Source of the DNA: Candidatus Ethanoperedens thermophilum
GTDB taxonomy: Archaea; Halobacteriota; Methanosarcinia; Methanosarcinales; EX4572-44
Direction of reading: 5' to 3'
DNA length: 20,735 bases
NCBI GenBank assembly: GCA_012910725.1
Contig: WNEG01000034.1
Span: 1-20,735, forward strand
Part shown: positions 7,679 through 14,935 of the stretch, one piece after another
How positions within the stretch are numbered: the stretch's first letter is position 1
Layout of the letters: each line of letters begins with the position of its first letter
Translations under genes and position numbers: made by a program
Notes under the pieces: model-generated
The model's database searches: none
Told to the model about the DNA's origin: nothing
Seen by the model: the letters and a program-made list of their open reading frames with translations, nothing else

Positions 7679-8608
7679 TTAAACTAACGATTTTATAAAA
7701 TCTCTTTCTGTGATGATTCCAACGAGTTTTTCATCATCAACTACTGGCAGTGAGCCAATTTTATTCTCTACCATCAAATGGGCAGCTGCCCCCATATCAA
7801 CCTCTGGTGCAATAGTTATCACTTCTTTTGTTATCAGTTCATTTACTGGCACATCCAGTGCCTCTGAAACATCAGCACCGATCAGTTTATTGAACACTTC
7901 GCCGCTTGCAAGGTATCGCAGCACATCAGAAGCAGTAATCATACCAAAGAGCACCCCTTCCTTTTTAACTGGAAAACGGCGAAATCCATGAGTTATCATA
8001 TTACTGGCAGCCTCACCTATAGGAAGATCTGGACTTATGCTTATAACATTCCCACTCATATATTCTTTGACCTTTTTATTGGTTATCATATTATCATGCA
8101 GCCATACAAAATCTCGCTCAGATATAATAGCCCTTACGCGATTGTCACCATCAACGATTGGAATGCCGCCAATATTTTTTTCAATCATAATACGAAGGGC
8201 GCTATTGATTGAACTTTTTTCACCCAGTGATACCACATTCTCTTCCATTATTTCTTTGATGCTTTCATTGACTGCAGCAAGAAGATTGTTGTGAAATCGG
8301 CTCTGAAGCAAATTATGACGCAAGCCGCCCCCCATGAAATCGGCAATATCAAGACTGGTTACGATTCCAACAAGACGGTTTGTGCCAGCATCAGCTATCG
8401 GAAGTCGTCTGAAATGATACGTTAGCATGGTTTTTGCAGCACCCATGATAGTTGTTGTGGGAGGTATCATAACTACTTCACGGGAGGCAATGGTCATCAC
8501 ATCACCTTCGTGATCAGATATTCGTGACTCAAAACTAATCGGTCCAAGATTTTTGCTATATGCATCTTTTCTTACAGGTTGTGGAATATTTTGATTATGT
8601 AATGTCAT
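7679..8608 (-). CDS. Four-CBS-domain protein (cluster gene 3)
   Basis: 309 aa: a short N-terminal lead of about 35 residues (MTLHNQNIPQPVRKDAYSKN), then four CBS motifs. They start near 36 (VMTIASREVVMIPPTTTIMG...GIVTSLDIADFM), 116 (IKEIMEENVVSL...AIISERDFVWLH), 180 (VKEYMSGNVISI...GMITASDVLRYL) and 250 (VNELITKEVITI...GIITERDFIKSL). It is the first gene of the tight three-gene run. Its upstream side carries repeat locus B, about 80 bases from the start, so the run's promoter should lie between 8610 and 8700. Function presumed regulatory; the effector is not encoded in the same polypeptide. Confidence 0.85.
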   Translation of the reverse strand: MTLHNQNIPQPVRKDAYSKNLGPISFESRISDHEGDVMTIASREVVMIPPTTTIMGAAKTMLTYHFRRLPIADAGTNRLVGIVTSLDIADFMGGGLRHNLLQSRFHNNLLAAVNESIKEIMEENVVSLGEKSSINSALRIMIEKNIGGIPIVDGDNRVRAIISERDFVWLHDNMITNKKVKEYMSGNVISISPDLPIGEAASNMITHGFRRFPVKKEGVLFGMITASDVLRYLASGEVFNKLIGADVSEALDVPVNELITKEVITIAPEVDMGAAAHLMVENKIGSLPVVDDEKLVGIITERDFIKSLV

Positions 8609-8697
8609 TATATCACATCCATGGTCAAATGACCACGTCCTACGTTTTCATTACTTCATTATTTTTAAATGTATAGGAACTCGATTGCTTTGCGCAA

Positions 8698-8856
8698 CTC
8701 GACTACTTCGTAGTCGAGAGTTACTATTATATTTCTGCACTCGATTGCTTTGCAATCGAGACCGCACACGGAATGTGTGGTTCTGTACAACGAAATTGTG
8801 CAGTGATTGCGCAATCAAGAGTTACCGGTTATTTTCTGCACAACGAAGTTGTGCAG
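8698..8856. repeat. Hairpin repeat locus B (six hairpins or palindromes)
   Basis: Dense array in the gap between two CBS genes. Hairpins: 8698-8718 (CTCGACTAC/GTAGTCGAG, loop TTC), 8740-8760 (CTCGATTGC/GCAATCGAG, loop TTT), 8762-8780 (imperfect, CACA/TGTG core), 8783-8803 (CTGTACAAC/ATTGTGCAG, loop GAA), 8804-8817 (loopless TGATTGCGCAATCA) and 8836-8856 (CTGCACAAC/GTTGTGCAG, loop GAA). Stems differ by paired substitutions. The order hairpin-palindrome-hairpin at 8783-8856 recurs at 16914-16980. Confidence 0.8.
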
Positions 8857-8878
8857 TGTATAGGAACTGGATTTGCAC

Positions 8879-9646
8879 TCAGGCGCCAACCATTATCTGT
8901 GCAGCACCGTATATATCCACCATACCAACAAGTGCTCCATTCTCTACCACACAAAGACGTCCCACATTCAACCGTAGCAGTCGTTCAATACAAGCTTTAA
9001 CTGTTTCGTCCTTTGAGATAGTATAGAGAGGAGTATTCATAATTTTTTCAACCCTGGTAGGTGCTTTACTATGGCGTGCCTCACGATCAAGACGTGTATA
9101 GCCTGATTTTATTATATCATGTATTGTGATTATTCCAACCGGCTCTTTTTTATCCATCACAGGCATCCCGGAGATTCCAGAGTTTAACAGGTTTGACCAT
9201 ACCTTGTTCAATGCATCAGATCGCTGACAGGTTTCAACATCAGTTTTCATAATATCAGAAATTTTTTTCTCAGGTATCTTCTCGTTAAGCGCTGTGAATA
9301 TGTGTGCTAACCCAATAACACCAATGACTACCGGGCATGCCCGCCTGTCAATCACCGGTAGATAGCGCAGTCGCAGTTCGGACATGAAACGTAAAACCGA
9401 GTGAATATCGTCCTCTGCAGTGATAAGTGGAACGTCACTGACAAATCCATCAACCGTTATATTTGAACGTGTAGATGTAACACGCATCACATCCTTGTCA
9501 GTTATAATCCCTTTCAAACAATCGTCTGCATTCACCACTGGCAGGATCTGATAACTATGATCTCGCATGATCTGGCGTGCATGTGTGATAAGGTCTCTTT
9601 CCCCTATCGACACCACGTGCTTCCGCATAACTTTATTTACCTTCAT
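8879..9646 (-). CDS. Four-CBS-domain protein (cluster gene 2)
   Basis: 255 aa, four CBS motifs: about 1-56 (VNKVMRKHVVSIGERDLI...GIITDKDVMRV), 64-120 (SDVPLITAEDDIHSVLRF...GVIGLAHIFTAL), 125-180 (ISDIMKTDVETC...GIITIHDIIKSG) and 195-253 (VEKIMNTPLYTI...GMVDIYGAAQIM). ATG 9646 has AGGTGA just upstream. The gene is isolated from its CBS neighbours by hairpin arrays on both sides (8698-8856 downstream, 9657-9870 upstream). The start codon and ribosome-binding site have themselves been copied into the upstream array near 9740. Family call firm, ligand unknown. Confidence 0.85.
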   Translation of the reverse strand: MKVNKVMRKHVVSIGERDLITHARQIMRDHSYQILPVVNADDCLKGIITDKDVMRVTSTRSNITVDGFVSDVPLITAEDDIHSVLRFMSELRLRYLPVIDRRACPVVIGVIGLAHIFTALNEKIPEKKISDIMKTDVETCQRSDALNKVWSNLLNSGISGMPVMDKKEPVGIITIHDIIKSGYTRLDREARHSKAPTRVEKIMNTPLYTISKDETVKACIERLLRLNVGRLCVVENGALVGMVDIYGAAQIMVGA

Positions 9647-9656
9647 TTTAGGTCAC

Positions 9657-9870
9657 CTGTACACTCCGTGTGCAGAAATAACGAATCTACACACTCCGTG
9701 TGCAGAAATAACGAATAAAATACAATAATTCTGTCTACCTTCATTTTAGGTCACCTGTACACTCCGTGTGCAGAAATAACTCTTGATTGCGAAGCAATCA
9801 AGGTGTGCAGAAATAAAAGAAGACTGGGATATGGAACTAAGAGATAAATTAATTGCGAAGCAATCAAGGT
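9657..9870. repeat. Hairpin repeat locus C with duplicated gene start
   Basis: Hairpins at 9657-9675, 9687-9705 and 9755-9773 (arms CTGTACAC or CTACACAC with GTGTGCAG, loop TCC). Another is at 9782-9802 (CTTGATTGC/GCAATCAAG, loop GAA), and a shortened relative is at 9852-9864. Each is followed by GCAGAAATAA directly or after a few bases. About 40 bases including the CBS gene's start codon and ribosome-binding site (9637-9681) recur at about 9735-9779, a tandem duplication that carried the gene edge with it. Confidence 0.8.
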
Positions 9871-9884
9871 GTGCAGAAATAACG

Positions 9885-10030
9885 AATGAATCGTCACGCA
9901 TATCTAAAACAGGAACTCGCAGGTCATGTTCTCTCTTGTTAGAAGGTTGGTTCCAATCCAAAAGTGCGTTCTTCAACTCTTCCAGTAAATTATGTTGTGC
10001 GTTCTTCACTTTTTTAACCCTCCAATCAAC
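9885..10030 (-). pseudogene. Possible gene remnant cut by repeat locus C
   Basis: Minus-strand reading gives a protein-like stretch, VKKVKNAQHNLLEELKNALLDW followed by NQPSNKREHDLRVPVLDM, just before the frame runs into hairpin repeats. GGAGGG lies upstream of a GTG near 10009. No family is recognised. It could be the front of a small gene whose end was overwritten by repeats, or chance. Confidence 0.25.
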
Positions 10031-10082
10031 TGGTCTTCCTATTCACAATGCAAGCCCCTTCATTCAAGGAAGTGTTATTGAC

Positions 10083-10637
10083 TTATTCTGTCTCGGCACA
10101 AAATTCACACAAATATCTTCCATTGGCAAGCACCAACCTTTCGCTGAGCCTCCCGCACTCCTCACATATACCCTGTGTCAGGGTTTCCGTTCCAACAGAT
10201 TCTGGTGGGAAGTGTTCAGCGTTCATCTGTATAAGCTCTGAGAATATCTCTCCCATCTGAGTTGATACAACAAGCAAGTCTGTATCTGTGATGATTCCTA
10301 CAAGATTGCCCTCGTCCACGACTGGAAGGCGGTGTATGCGCATTTTAAACATCTTATGTGAAGCTTCGTTGACAAACTGCTCCGAGTGAATAGTTATCAG
10401 ACGTCTTGTCATCACATCCTTTGTAAGAACTGATGATGGACGCAGATCTTTTGAGACCACTTTTCTTACAATATCCTGTTCAGTGACAATACCGACAGGA
10501 CGACTATTATCTACAATAATGATACCGCCAATACCATGTTCACTCATTTTCTTAGCAGCATCAACACACGAAGTCCGCAGCTCAACGGTAACAACATCCT
10601 TAGTCATTATTTCTTTAACAGGGACTTCTGTTTCCAC
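10083..10637 (-). CDS. Two-CBS-domain protein with C-terminal zinc ribbon (cluster gene 1)
   Basis: One Bateman module followed by a metal-binding tail. CBS motifs start at VKEIMTKDVVTVELRTSC (ending GIVTEQDIVRKVV) and LTKDVMTRRLITIHSEQF (ending GIITDTDLLVVS). The tail CEECGRLSERLVLANGRYLC ends FCAETE and supplies four cysteines as two C-x2-C pairs about 18 residues apart, a zinc ribbon. I chose GTG 10637 because GGAGAGG stands 5 bases before it; ATG 10685 and TTG 10715 are in-frame alternatives. A minus-strand TATA box (10741-10748) would start the transcript near 10716. First gene of the CBS block in transcription order. The ribbon may bind nucleic acid or a protein partner. Confidence 0.8.
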   Translation of the reverse strand: METEVPVKEIMTKDVVTVELRTSCVDAAKKMSEHGIGGIIIVDNSRPVGIVTEQDIVRKVVSKDLRPSSVLTKDVMTRRLITIHSEQFVNEASHKMFKMRIHRLPVVDEGNLVGIITDTDLLVVSTQMGEIFSELIQMNAEHFPPESVGTETLTQGICEECGRLSERLVLANGRYLCEFCAETE

Positions 10638-10740
10638 AAATACCTCTCCAACATCACCATTAGTGCTCAAACTATAATAAATCATCGACTTCAAATATGC
10701 CTGGAATACTATCAAATTTCACTATTGAATTGACTGCGAT

Positions 10741-10748
10741 TATATAAT
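10741..10748 (-). promoter_or_regulatory. TATA box of the CBS/zinc-ribbon gene
   Basis: Minus strand reads ATTATATA within GCATTATATAATCG, expected to start transcription near 10716. That leaves a leader of about 80 bases if translation begins at GTG 10637. Confidence 0.4.
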
Positions 10749-10781
10749 GCACAGGCTACACGTTTTGAATAAATATGGGTC

Positions 10782-11115
10782 TTGAATAATATGCAAAGAG
10801 AGCACTTGAGGAGGTGTGTGAATCGTTACTATAGCAAGCAAACTGACGTAAAACATATTTATCAGTTGGAACGTAGAGGGCAATGGCGATTTAATGGACG
10901 AGAGAAGAGAAAAACAATTCTACCAGAGGCTGTAACCGGAAAATATGACATAAAAATCTTTGAAACACTTCCTCTTTACATGAAAGCAGAAATTTTTGAA
11001 AACTCAGTTATAATATGGACAAACAATGAATTTGAACTCTCACAATCTCTATAAATGGCGCCGTCTGATAGAAGACCAGCTAATTGTCAGGCAGAAGTTA
11101 ACAGATGAATCCTGA
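10782..11115 (+). pseudogene. Remnant of a minimal nucleotidyltransferase (MNT) antitoxin
   Basis: The segment KYDIKIFETLPLYMKAEIFE followed by NSVIIWTNNEFEL matches the C-terminal half of small MNT-fold proteins, the partners of HEPN toxins. The frame then stops at 11052-11054. Shifting by one base continues the expected tail (YKWRRLIEDQLIVRQKLTDE) to a stop at 11113-11115, so a one-base frameshift is visible. The upstream part of the frame (MNNMQREHLRRCVNRYYSKQ) lacks the GS...D.D catalytic motif. No HEPN gene is adjacent; the next gene is convergent and abuts the stop. Best read as a decayed antitoxin; the N-terminal end of the remnant is not defined. Confidence 0.55.
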
Positions 11116-13062
11116 TTACAAACCGTCTTGATCGAACAGCCATGGATACTCATTTATGCACCGCAGCATCTCAGCTACATTCCATGCTTGCGATATGCAT
11201 CCACCCGGCGTATGCGGCTGGTCAGCATCAAACACCTCGCTGATACTGCCAAGTCCTGCAGTAGATAAATGCTGTGCAAGTGGGAGGAGAAGCTTTCTTA
11301 CATATTTTAGGTTTTGTTCATTATGTTCCTGCACATTAAGGTATGCAGTGATAAATGCTCCAAGAAGCCAGGGCCATACTGTTCCCTGGTGATAGGCAGC
11401 ATCCCTTGACCTGGCATCTCCACAATAGTTTTTCTTATAACAGGGATTTTCTGATGAGAGTGAACGAAGCCCAAAAGGAGTAAGCAGCAGGCGCTCAACC
11501 GTTTCTATAATTTTTTCAGCATGCTTCTTTGACACTACACGAAATGGAAGTGCCACTGCAAAAATCTGGTTTGGGCGTACTGAATCGTCGGCACTCTCTT
11601 CTAATACGTCAAACAAGCACTGGCGTGATTGATTCCAGAATTTCTCATAACTCTTCTTAACCAGCAATGATAGTTCTTGATACACTGTGTGGTCCTCATT
11701 AAACAGGTCTGCCATGTGTTCAGCGATCTTCAGCGCATTGTACCAGAGGGCATTAATTTCGCAGGCTTTACCAGCACGCGGTGTTACAATCCAATCATCA
11801 AACTTTGCATCCATCCATGTCATCTGCGCACCTGATACGATTAAGCCGTCGGTGTCTGCATAGACGTGATCGGTTCCACTGCGATAATACGATATAATCG
11901 ATTGGATCGTATGCCAGAGATGTTTTTTTACGAACGCCGCATTCGTTGTGTACTCCAGATATTTGTAGCAAGCATGAATGAACCAGAGTGGTGCATCAGC
12001 ACTATTGTATTTGCTGCCCCCTCTTTCAGTGAAGTTGTTGGGAATCAGCCCCTCCCTGGTGTAAGCTGCAAAGAGCAAGAGTATGTTTTGTGCGTCATCA
12101 AAGCGATGTGTTGCAAGGGTGAGCCCTGGAAGAGAGATCATGGCATCGCGCCCCCAGTCAGAAAACCAGTGATAGCCTGCTATGATACTTTTATGCTTAT
12201 CGCGTGATACAATGAACGAATCTGCGGCAAGCACGAGTGCCTTTACAAAACTGTTTGTGCAACCTGCACGCTCAACCAGTTTCTGCCTGCGATCCAGTTC
12301 AGCATTTTTTATATGCTTCCAGTCCAGAACTACATCACACAGGGCAGTTTTATCATATCCATGTGACTGGCATGCTGCTGCAATACACAGTGACTTGTTG
12401 TCCTTGAAACAATCAATAAAATACCCAGGGGAATACACATCCTCCTGGTAGTCCAGACCCCGCCGTCGCTCGTCATCATATTCCATATTATAATACCAGT
12501 TCTCGCTTTTTACAAATCGTGCAGTATCGCCTGCAAGAGACAGGATGCGCTCGCCATCATCAGTCACAGAACACACATCGTTAATAGCATCACAGTCGAA
12601 TGAAAATTGTTGCTGCCGCATGGTAGAATGAAAATCCCTGTGTGTTATTAGTGGGCGAAGCATAATCTTACCACAAATCTTTCCAGGATTTAATATATTA
12701 TACTCAACAAACACAGCATTTTTTTCATGTTCCATAAACACCGTTTTTTTGATTGTGATCCCGCCTGCTTCATACACAAAACATGGAAACATATCCATCT
12801 CAAAAAATTTGAGGTGCTTAAACCCCTCCGGATGTACGGTACCAGGATATTTATGCACAGAAAACTCAAAAACCTTATTACCAATACACAGGGTTTCATC
12901 AATGCTTGAAAACAACACTGTTCGTCCAACTGGGGGAGTTAATGCTGCCACGAGCAAGCCATGATACTTTCGCGCATTCGTAGCGATGACCGTGGATGAG
13001 GCATAACCACCAAGACCATTCGCAACCAGCCACTCGCGTTTTATACCAGTATCATAATTCAT
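11116..13062 (-). CDS. Glycogen debranching enzyme / amylo-1,6-glucosidase (GH133)
   Basis: Removes alpha-1,6 branches from glycogen-like polymers in the cytoplasm. The N-terminal domain opens REWLVANGLGGYASSTVIAT, the family's signature, followed by KYHGLLVAALTPPVGRTVLF. The C-terminal (alpha/alpha)6 barrel begins around residue 280 and carries GYHWFSDWGRDAMISLPGL, then NFTERGGSKYNSADAPLWFI, MTWMDAKFDDWIVTPRAGKA and AAYHQGTVWPWLLGAFITAY, all conserved active-site blocks. Length of 648 aa fits the archaeal/bacterial form. Start is ATG 13062 (MNYDTGIKREWL); a TTG at 13086 is less likely. The gene is divergent from larB with about 145 bases between starts. No other glycogen gene is seen nearby. 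Confidence 0.9.
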   Translation of the reverse strand: MNYDTGIKREWLVANGLGGYASSTVIATNARKYHGLLVAALTPPVGRTVLFSSIDETLCIGNKVFEFSVHKYPGTVHPEGFKHLKFFEMDMFPCFVYEAGGITIKKTVFMEHEKNAVFVEYNILNPGKICGKIMLRPLITHRDFHSTMRQQQFSFDCDAINDVCSVTDDGERILSLAGDTARFVKSENWYYNMEYDDERRRGLDYQEDVYSPGYFIDCFKDNKSLCIAAACQSHGYDKTALCDVVLDWKHIKNAELDRRQKLVERAGCTNSFVKALVLAADSFIVSRDKHKSIIAGYHWFSDWGRDAMISLPGLTLATHRFDDAQNILLLFAAYTREGLIPNNFTERGGSKYNSADAPLWFIHACYKYLEYTTNAAFVKKHLWHTIQSIISYYRSGTDHVYADTDGLIVSGAQMTWMDAKFDDWIVTPRAGKACEINALWYNALKIAEHMADLFNEDHTVYQELSLLVKKSYEKFWNQSRQCLFDVLEESADDSVRPNQIFAVALPFRVVSKKHAEKIIETVERLLLTPFGLRSLSSENPCYKKNYCGDARSRDAAYHQGTVWPWLLGAFITAYLNVQEHNEQNLKYVRKLLLPLAQHLSTAGLGSISEVFDADQPHTPGGCISQAWNVAEMLRCINEYPWLFDQDGL

Positions 13063-13206
13063 CCCGTAAAGATGAAACACAAGCAAACACCATCTGATTA
13101 CTGGATGAACATTGTATAAAGATGTTGTGTGGGGCTTTCAGCAGTGATAAAATCATCCTGCAGCGATGTAGAAGGTTTATTAGCTTTCAAAACAAAGCTC
13201 AAGGTT

Positions 13207-13989
13207 ATGGATATTGTTACTTTACTGCAGAAATTCAAGAATGGTGAAATAGACATAAGCGAAGTAGAGAAACAACTTCGCCTGTCCCATATTGAAACAG
13301 TTCACAAAATTGCAAGGATTGACACACACCGAATAAAACGAACTGGTGTGCCAGAGGCGATCCTTGCAGAAGGCAAAACAAAAAAAGATTTAAAAAACAT
13401 TGCACTGGCACAGCTAAAAGTAGAGGGGAGAAGCCTGATCACCCGTGTGTCGCCAGCACAAAAAAACGCCCTTTTAGACGTTATTGAACAACACCATTTA
13501 CACTACATCTGGAACGATTGTGCTAATACAATGATATTACATCAAACTGAAATCATAAAAACTGGCGGCAGGGTGGGCATAATAACAGCAGGAACTTCCG
13601 ACATACCTGTCGCAGAAGAGGCAAAGGTAACGGCAGAAGAAATGGGATGCGAAGTAATAACACTCTATGACGTTGGTGTTGCAGGAATACACCGCTTGTT
13701 TACAGGGCTTGGAAAAATAATAGACCATGGGGTCGACTCGTTTGTAGTTGCTGCAGGAAGAGAAGGCACTCTTCCAGCAATCGTTGCAGGACTGGTAGAC
13801 ACACCAGTCATAGGCATGCCTGTATCAACCGGATACGGTGAAGGCGGGGGCGGGAAAGCAGCACTCCATTCAATGCTCCAATCATGCTCGGTTATCAGTG
13901 TGGTAAACATCGATGCAGGATTTACAGCAGGTGCTTTTGCCGCAAAAATAGCCAATGCAATCGCAAAAGCACGCAAGAGCACACAATAG
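13207..13989 (+). CDS. larB: LarB, nickel-pincer cofactor biosynthesis (NCAIR mutase-like)
   Basis: LarB carboxylates and hydrolyses nicotinic acid adenine dinucleotide to the biscarboxylate precursor of the nickel-pincer cofactor used by LarA-type racemases. The helical N-terminus (MDIVTLLQKFKNGEIDISEV) and the block FAKIDTHR-like ARIDTHRIKRTGVPEAIL are family marks. The PurE-like domain has GIITAGTSDIPVAEEAKVTA, DVGVAGIHRL, VVAAGREGTLPAIVAGL and STGYGEGGGGKAAL. The cysteine before the last strand (MLQSCSVISVVNID) is retained. Start ATG 13207 gives 260 aa; an upstream in-frame start would add a non-family extension. LarC, LarE and LarA are not in the window. Bases coding for the C-terminal NAIAKA are duplicated twice just downstream. 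Confidence 0.88.
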   Translation: MDIVTLLQKFKNGEIDISEVEKQLRLSHIETVHKIARIDTHRIKRTGVPEAILAEGKTKKDLKNIALAQLKVEGRSLITRVSPAQKNALLDVIEQHHLHYIWNDCANTMILHQTEIIKTGGRVGIITAGTSDIPVAEEAKVTAEEMGCEVITLYDVGVAGIHRLFTGLGKIIDHGVDSFVVAAGREGTLPAIVAGLVDTPVIGMPVSTGYGEGGGGKAALHSMLQSCSVISVVNIDAGFTAGAFAAKIANAIAKARKSTQ

Positions 13990-14175
13990 CAGGTTGATAC
14001 CTGCACACCTGCACACCTGCACACTTCGTGTACAGAAATAACTCTTGATAATGCAATCGCAAAAGCAGGTTGATACCTGCACACCTGCACACAACGCGAG
14101 CAGAAATAACTCTTGATAATGCAATCGCAAAAGCACACAAAAGCAGTTTCAATACTTGCACACAACGTGTGCAGG
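13989..14175. repeat. Hairpin repeat locus D with duplicated larB 3' end
   Basis: Elements: GCAGGT-TGAT-ACCTGC hairpins at 13989-14004 and 14065-14080, a triloop hairpin at 14017-14035 (CTGCACAC/GTGTACAG, loop TTC, one mismatch) and one at 14157-14173 (TGCACAC/GTGTGCA, loop AAC). AATGCAATCGCAAAAGCA, which codes for part of the LarB C-terminus at 13954-13971, recurs at 14050-14067 and 14118-14135. The connector GCAGAAATAACTCTTGAT is shared with locus C. Confidence 0.8.
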
Positions 14176-14195
14176 TGACTTTGCCAATCTTCTGG

Positions 14196-14262
14196 TAATC
14201 TCGTGGTTGGAAACTTTTATGGATTCAAAGTTGCGGAGGTTATTTTATGACGACCTCTAAGG
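14196..14262 (+). repeat. Promoter/start cassette, copy 2
   Basis: Near-identical to 4132-4203: TAATCTCGTGGTTGG, TATA-like CTTTTATGG (14214), GGAGG (14235-14239) and ATGACGAC at 14247. Here the ATG opens a frame that runs through a surface-protein fragment into the VapB antitoxin. The left arm of the inverted repeat seen in copy 1 is absent. Confidence 0.7.
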
Positions 14263-14390
14263 ATGTATTCCGGCAGGTCTCACTGACGCACCCGTTTACA
14301 GTAAAAGAGCCATCGCTTGATCCAACAGATTCGAAGCCAACCGGCAACGGTGGAATGAAGGAACCCCCAATACTCCTGCTGCCGGGGGGG

Positions 14391-14424
14391 TATGATCTTC
14401 ACGCGCTTTCGCATTCGGTGGCAG
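14391..14424 (+). repeat. Direct repeat left of the vapBC/IS block
   Basis: TATGATCTTCACGCGCTTTC and the following GCATTCGGTGGCAG recur at 16683-16718 with one substitution and a two-base insertion. The two copies flank the toxin-antitoxin pair with its inserted element. Confidence 0.65.
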
Positions 14425-14473
14425 AAGTGATGGTGGGTGGGCATTGGACTGCCGCCTTCAGATATGCCACAAG

Positions 14474-14482
14474 TTATAAATA
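14474..14482 (+). promoter_or_regulatory. TATA box of vapB
   Basis: TTATAAATA lies 35-43 bases before ATG 14517. It supports the short form of the antitoxin with its own promoter. Confidence 0.5.
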
Positions 14483-14516
14483 TGCCATAAATTCATACAT
14501 GCCATTGGTGATTAAA

Positions 14517-14738
14517 ATGGAAGCTACAATAACAATGGATAAAAGTGGCAGAATCGTTCTTCCGATGAGGATCAGAAAGAGATTTAAAACGAGCAGATTC
14601 GGGCTGAAAGTATCGGAAAATAAAGTAGAATTGGTGCCTGTAAAATCACTGGAGTCCCTGTTTGGTACATTTCCTGATCTCGATATTAAGCGGATTCGAC
14701 GCGAGCATGAGGATGAAATTAAAAATGAACGCTTCTAA
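14517..14738 (+). CDS. vapB: VapB-type AbrB antitoxin
   Basis: 73-aa antitoxin. The N-terminus MEATITMDKSGRIVLPMRIR is a textbook AbrB/SpoVT fold signature (D.SGRIVLP..IR), and the tail (IKRIRREHEDEIKNERF) is the charged toxin-binding region. I chose ATG 14517 because it starts the domain exactly and a TATA box precedes it. The frame is also open upstream to ATG 14247, which would prepend a surface-protein fragment. The stop overlaps the toxin start at 14725, as in intact vapBC operons. Its toxin is broken by a transposon, so the antitoxin may now be unopposed or may control other toxins (inference). Confidence 0.82.
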   Translation: MEATITMDKSGRIVLPMRIRKRFKTSRFGLKVSENKVELVPVKSLESLFGTFPDLDIKRIRREHEDEIKNERF

Positions 14739-14837
14739 TATCCTTGTTGACAGTTTTGCATGGCTTGAAATACTTAACGGGTCGGATCGTGGAAAGATTG
14801 CACTATCTGTGATAAAAGAGAGCAGCAAGGTTTTTAC
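14725..14837 (+). pseudogene. vapC: VapC PIN toxin, 5' part (interrupted by IS)
   Basis: Begins MNASNILVDSFAWLEILNGS, with the first PIN aspartate in VDS, and runs to ...ESSKVFT. It is then interrupted at TTTTTAC by the IS200/IS605 element. Joined to 16389-16656 it gives an open frame of 126 codons, a normal VapC length. The interrupted frame ends 43 codons later inside the element. An in-frame ATG at 14713 is a second possible start. Confidence 0.8.
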
Positions 14838-14856
14838 GATAAAATCAGGCAGAAAG

Positions 14857-14876
14857 CCCATGAGTTTAGTCGTGGG
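14857..14876 (+). repeat. Left-end hairpin of the IS element
   Basis: Stem CCCATG/CGTGGG (one G-T pair) around a short loop, about 20 bases inside the left boundary. This is the position where TnpA recognises the end in IS200/IS605 elements. Confidence 0.7.
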
Positions 14877-14935
14877 ATGAATGCCGTACGCTCTCCATAA
14901 AGCTTATATAGATGGCACGCATATAACACCTTGGC

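Larger units (their letters stand above)
14247..14516 (+). pseudogene. Surface-protein gene fragment fused in frame ahead of VapB
   Basis: After MTTS the frame reads KDVFRQVSLTHPFTVKEPS, almost the same as KDAFQQISLTHPFTVKEPS in the membrane-anchored protein at 17111. That match covers only the stretch before that protein's tail linker. The rest (TGNGGMKEPPILLLPGGYDL...) is not recognised, and there is no signal peptide or membrane segment. The frame stays open to the end of VapB at 14738, so a 163-aa fusion could be made, but VapB has its own promoter and start. A rearranged remnant is most likely. Confidence 0.6.

Noticed and set aside
6014..8294. Long plus-strand frames opposite the CBS genes
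   Set aside because: Antisense shadows rich in Ser/Ile/Thr with no family motif; the minus-strand CBS proteins are unambiguous.
8685..9026. Plus-strand open frames over locus B
   Set aside because: They translate the hairpins themselves and run antisense into a well-supported CBS gene; no ribosome-binding site or domain.
13882..14165. Minus-strand cysteine-rich frames over locus D
   Set aside because: Repetitive residues come from the DNA repeat (CAGGVQV-like units) and the frames overlap the 3' end of larB.
9657..14175. Regularly recurring GTGTGCAGAAATAAC segments suggesting a CRISPR array
   Set aside because: Spacing is irregular, the units are hairpins with shared flanks instead of constant repeats with unique spacers, and the intervening pieces are themselves duplicates of neighbouring genes.
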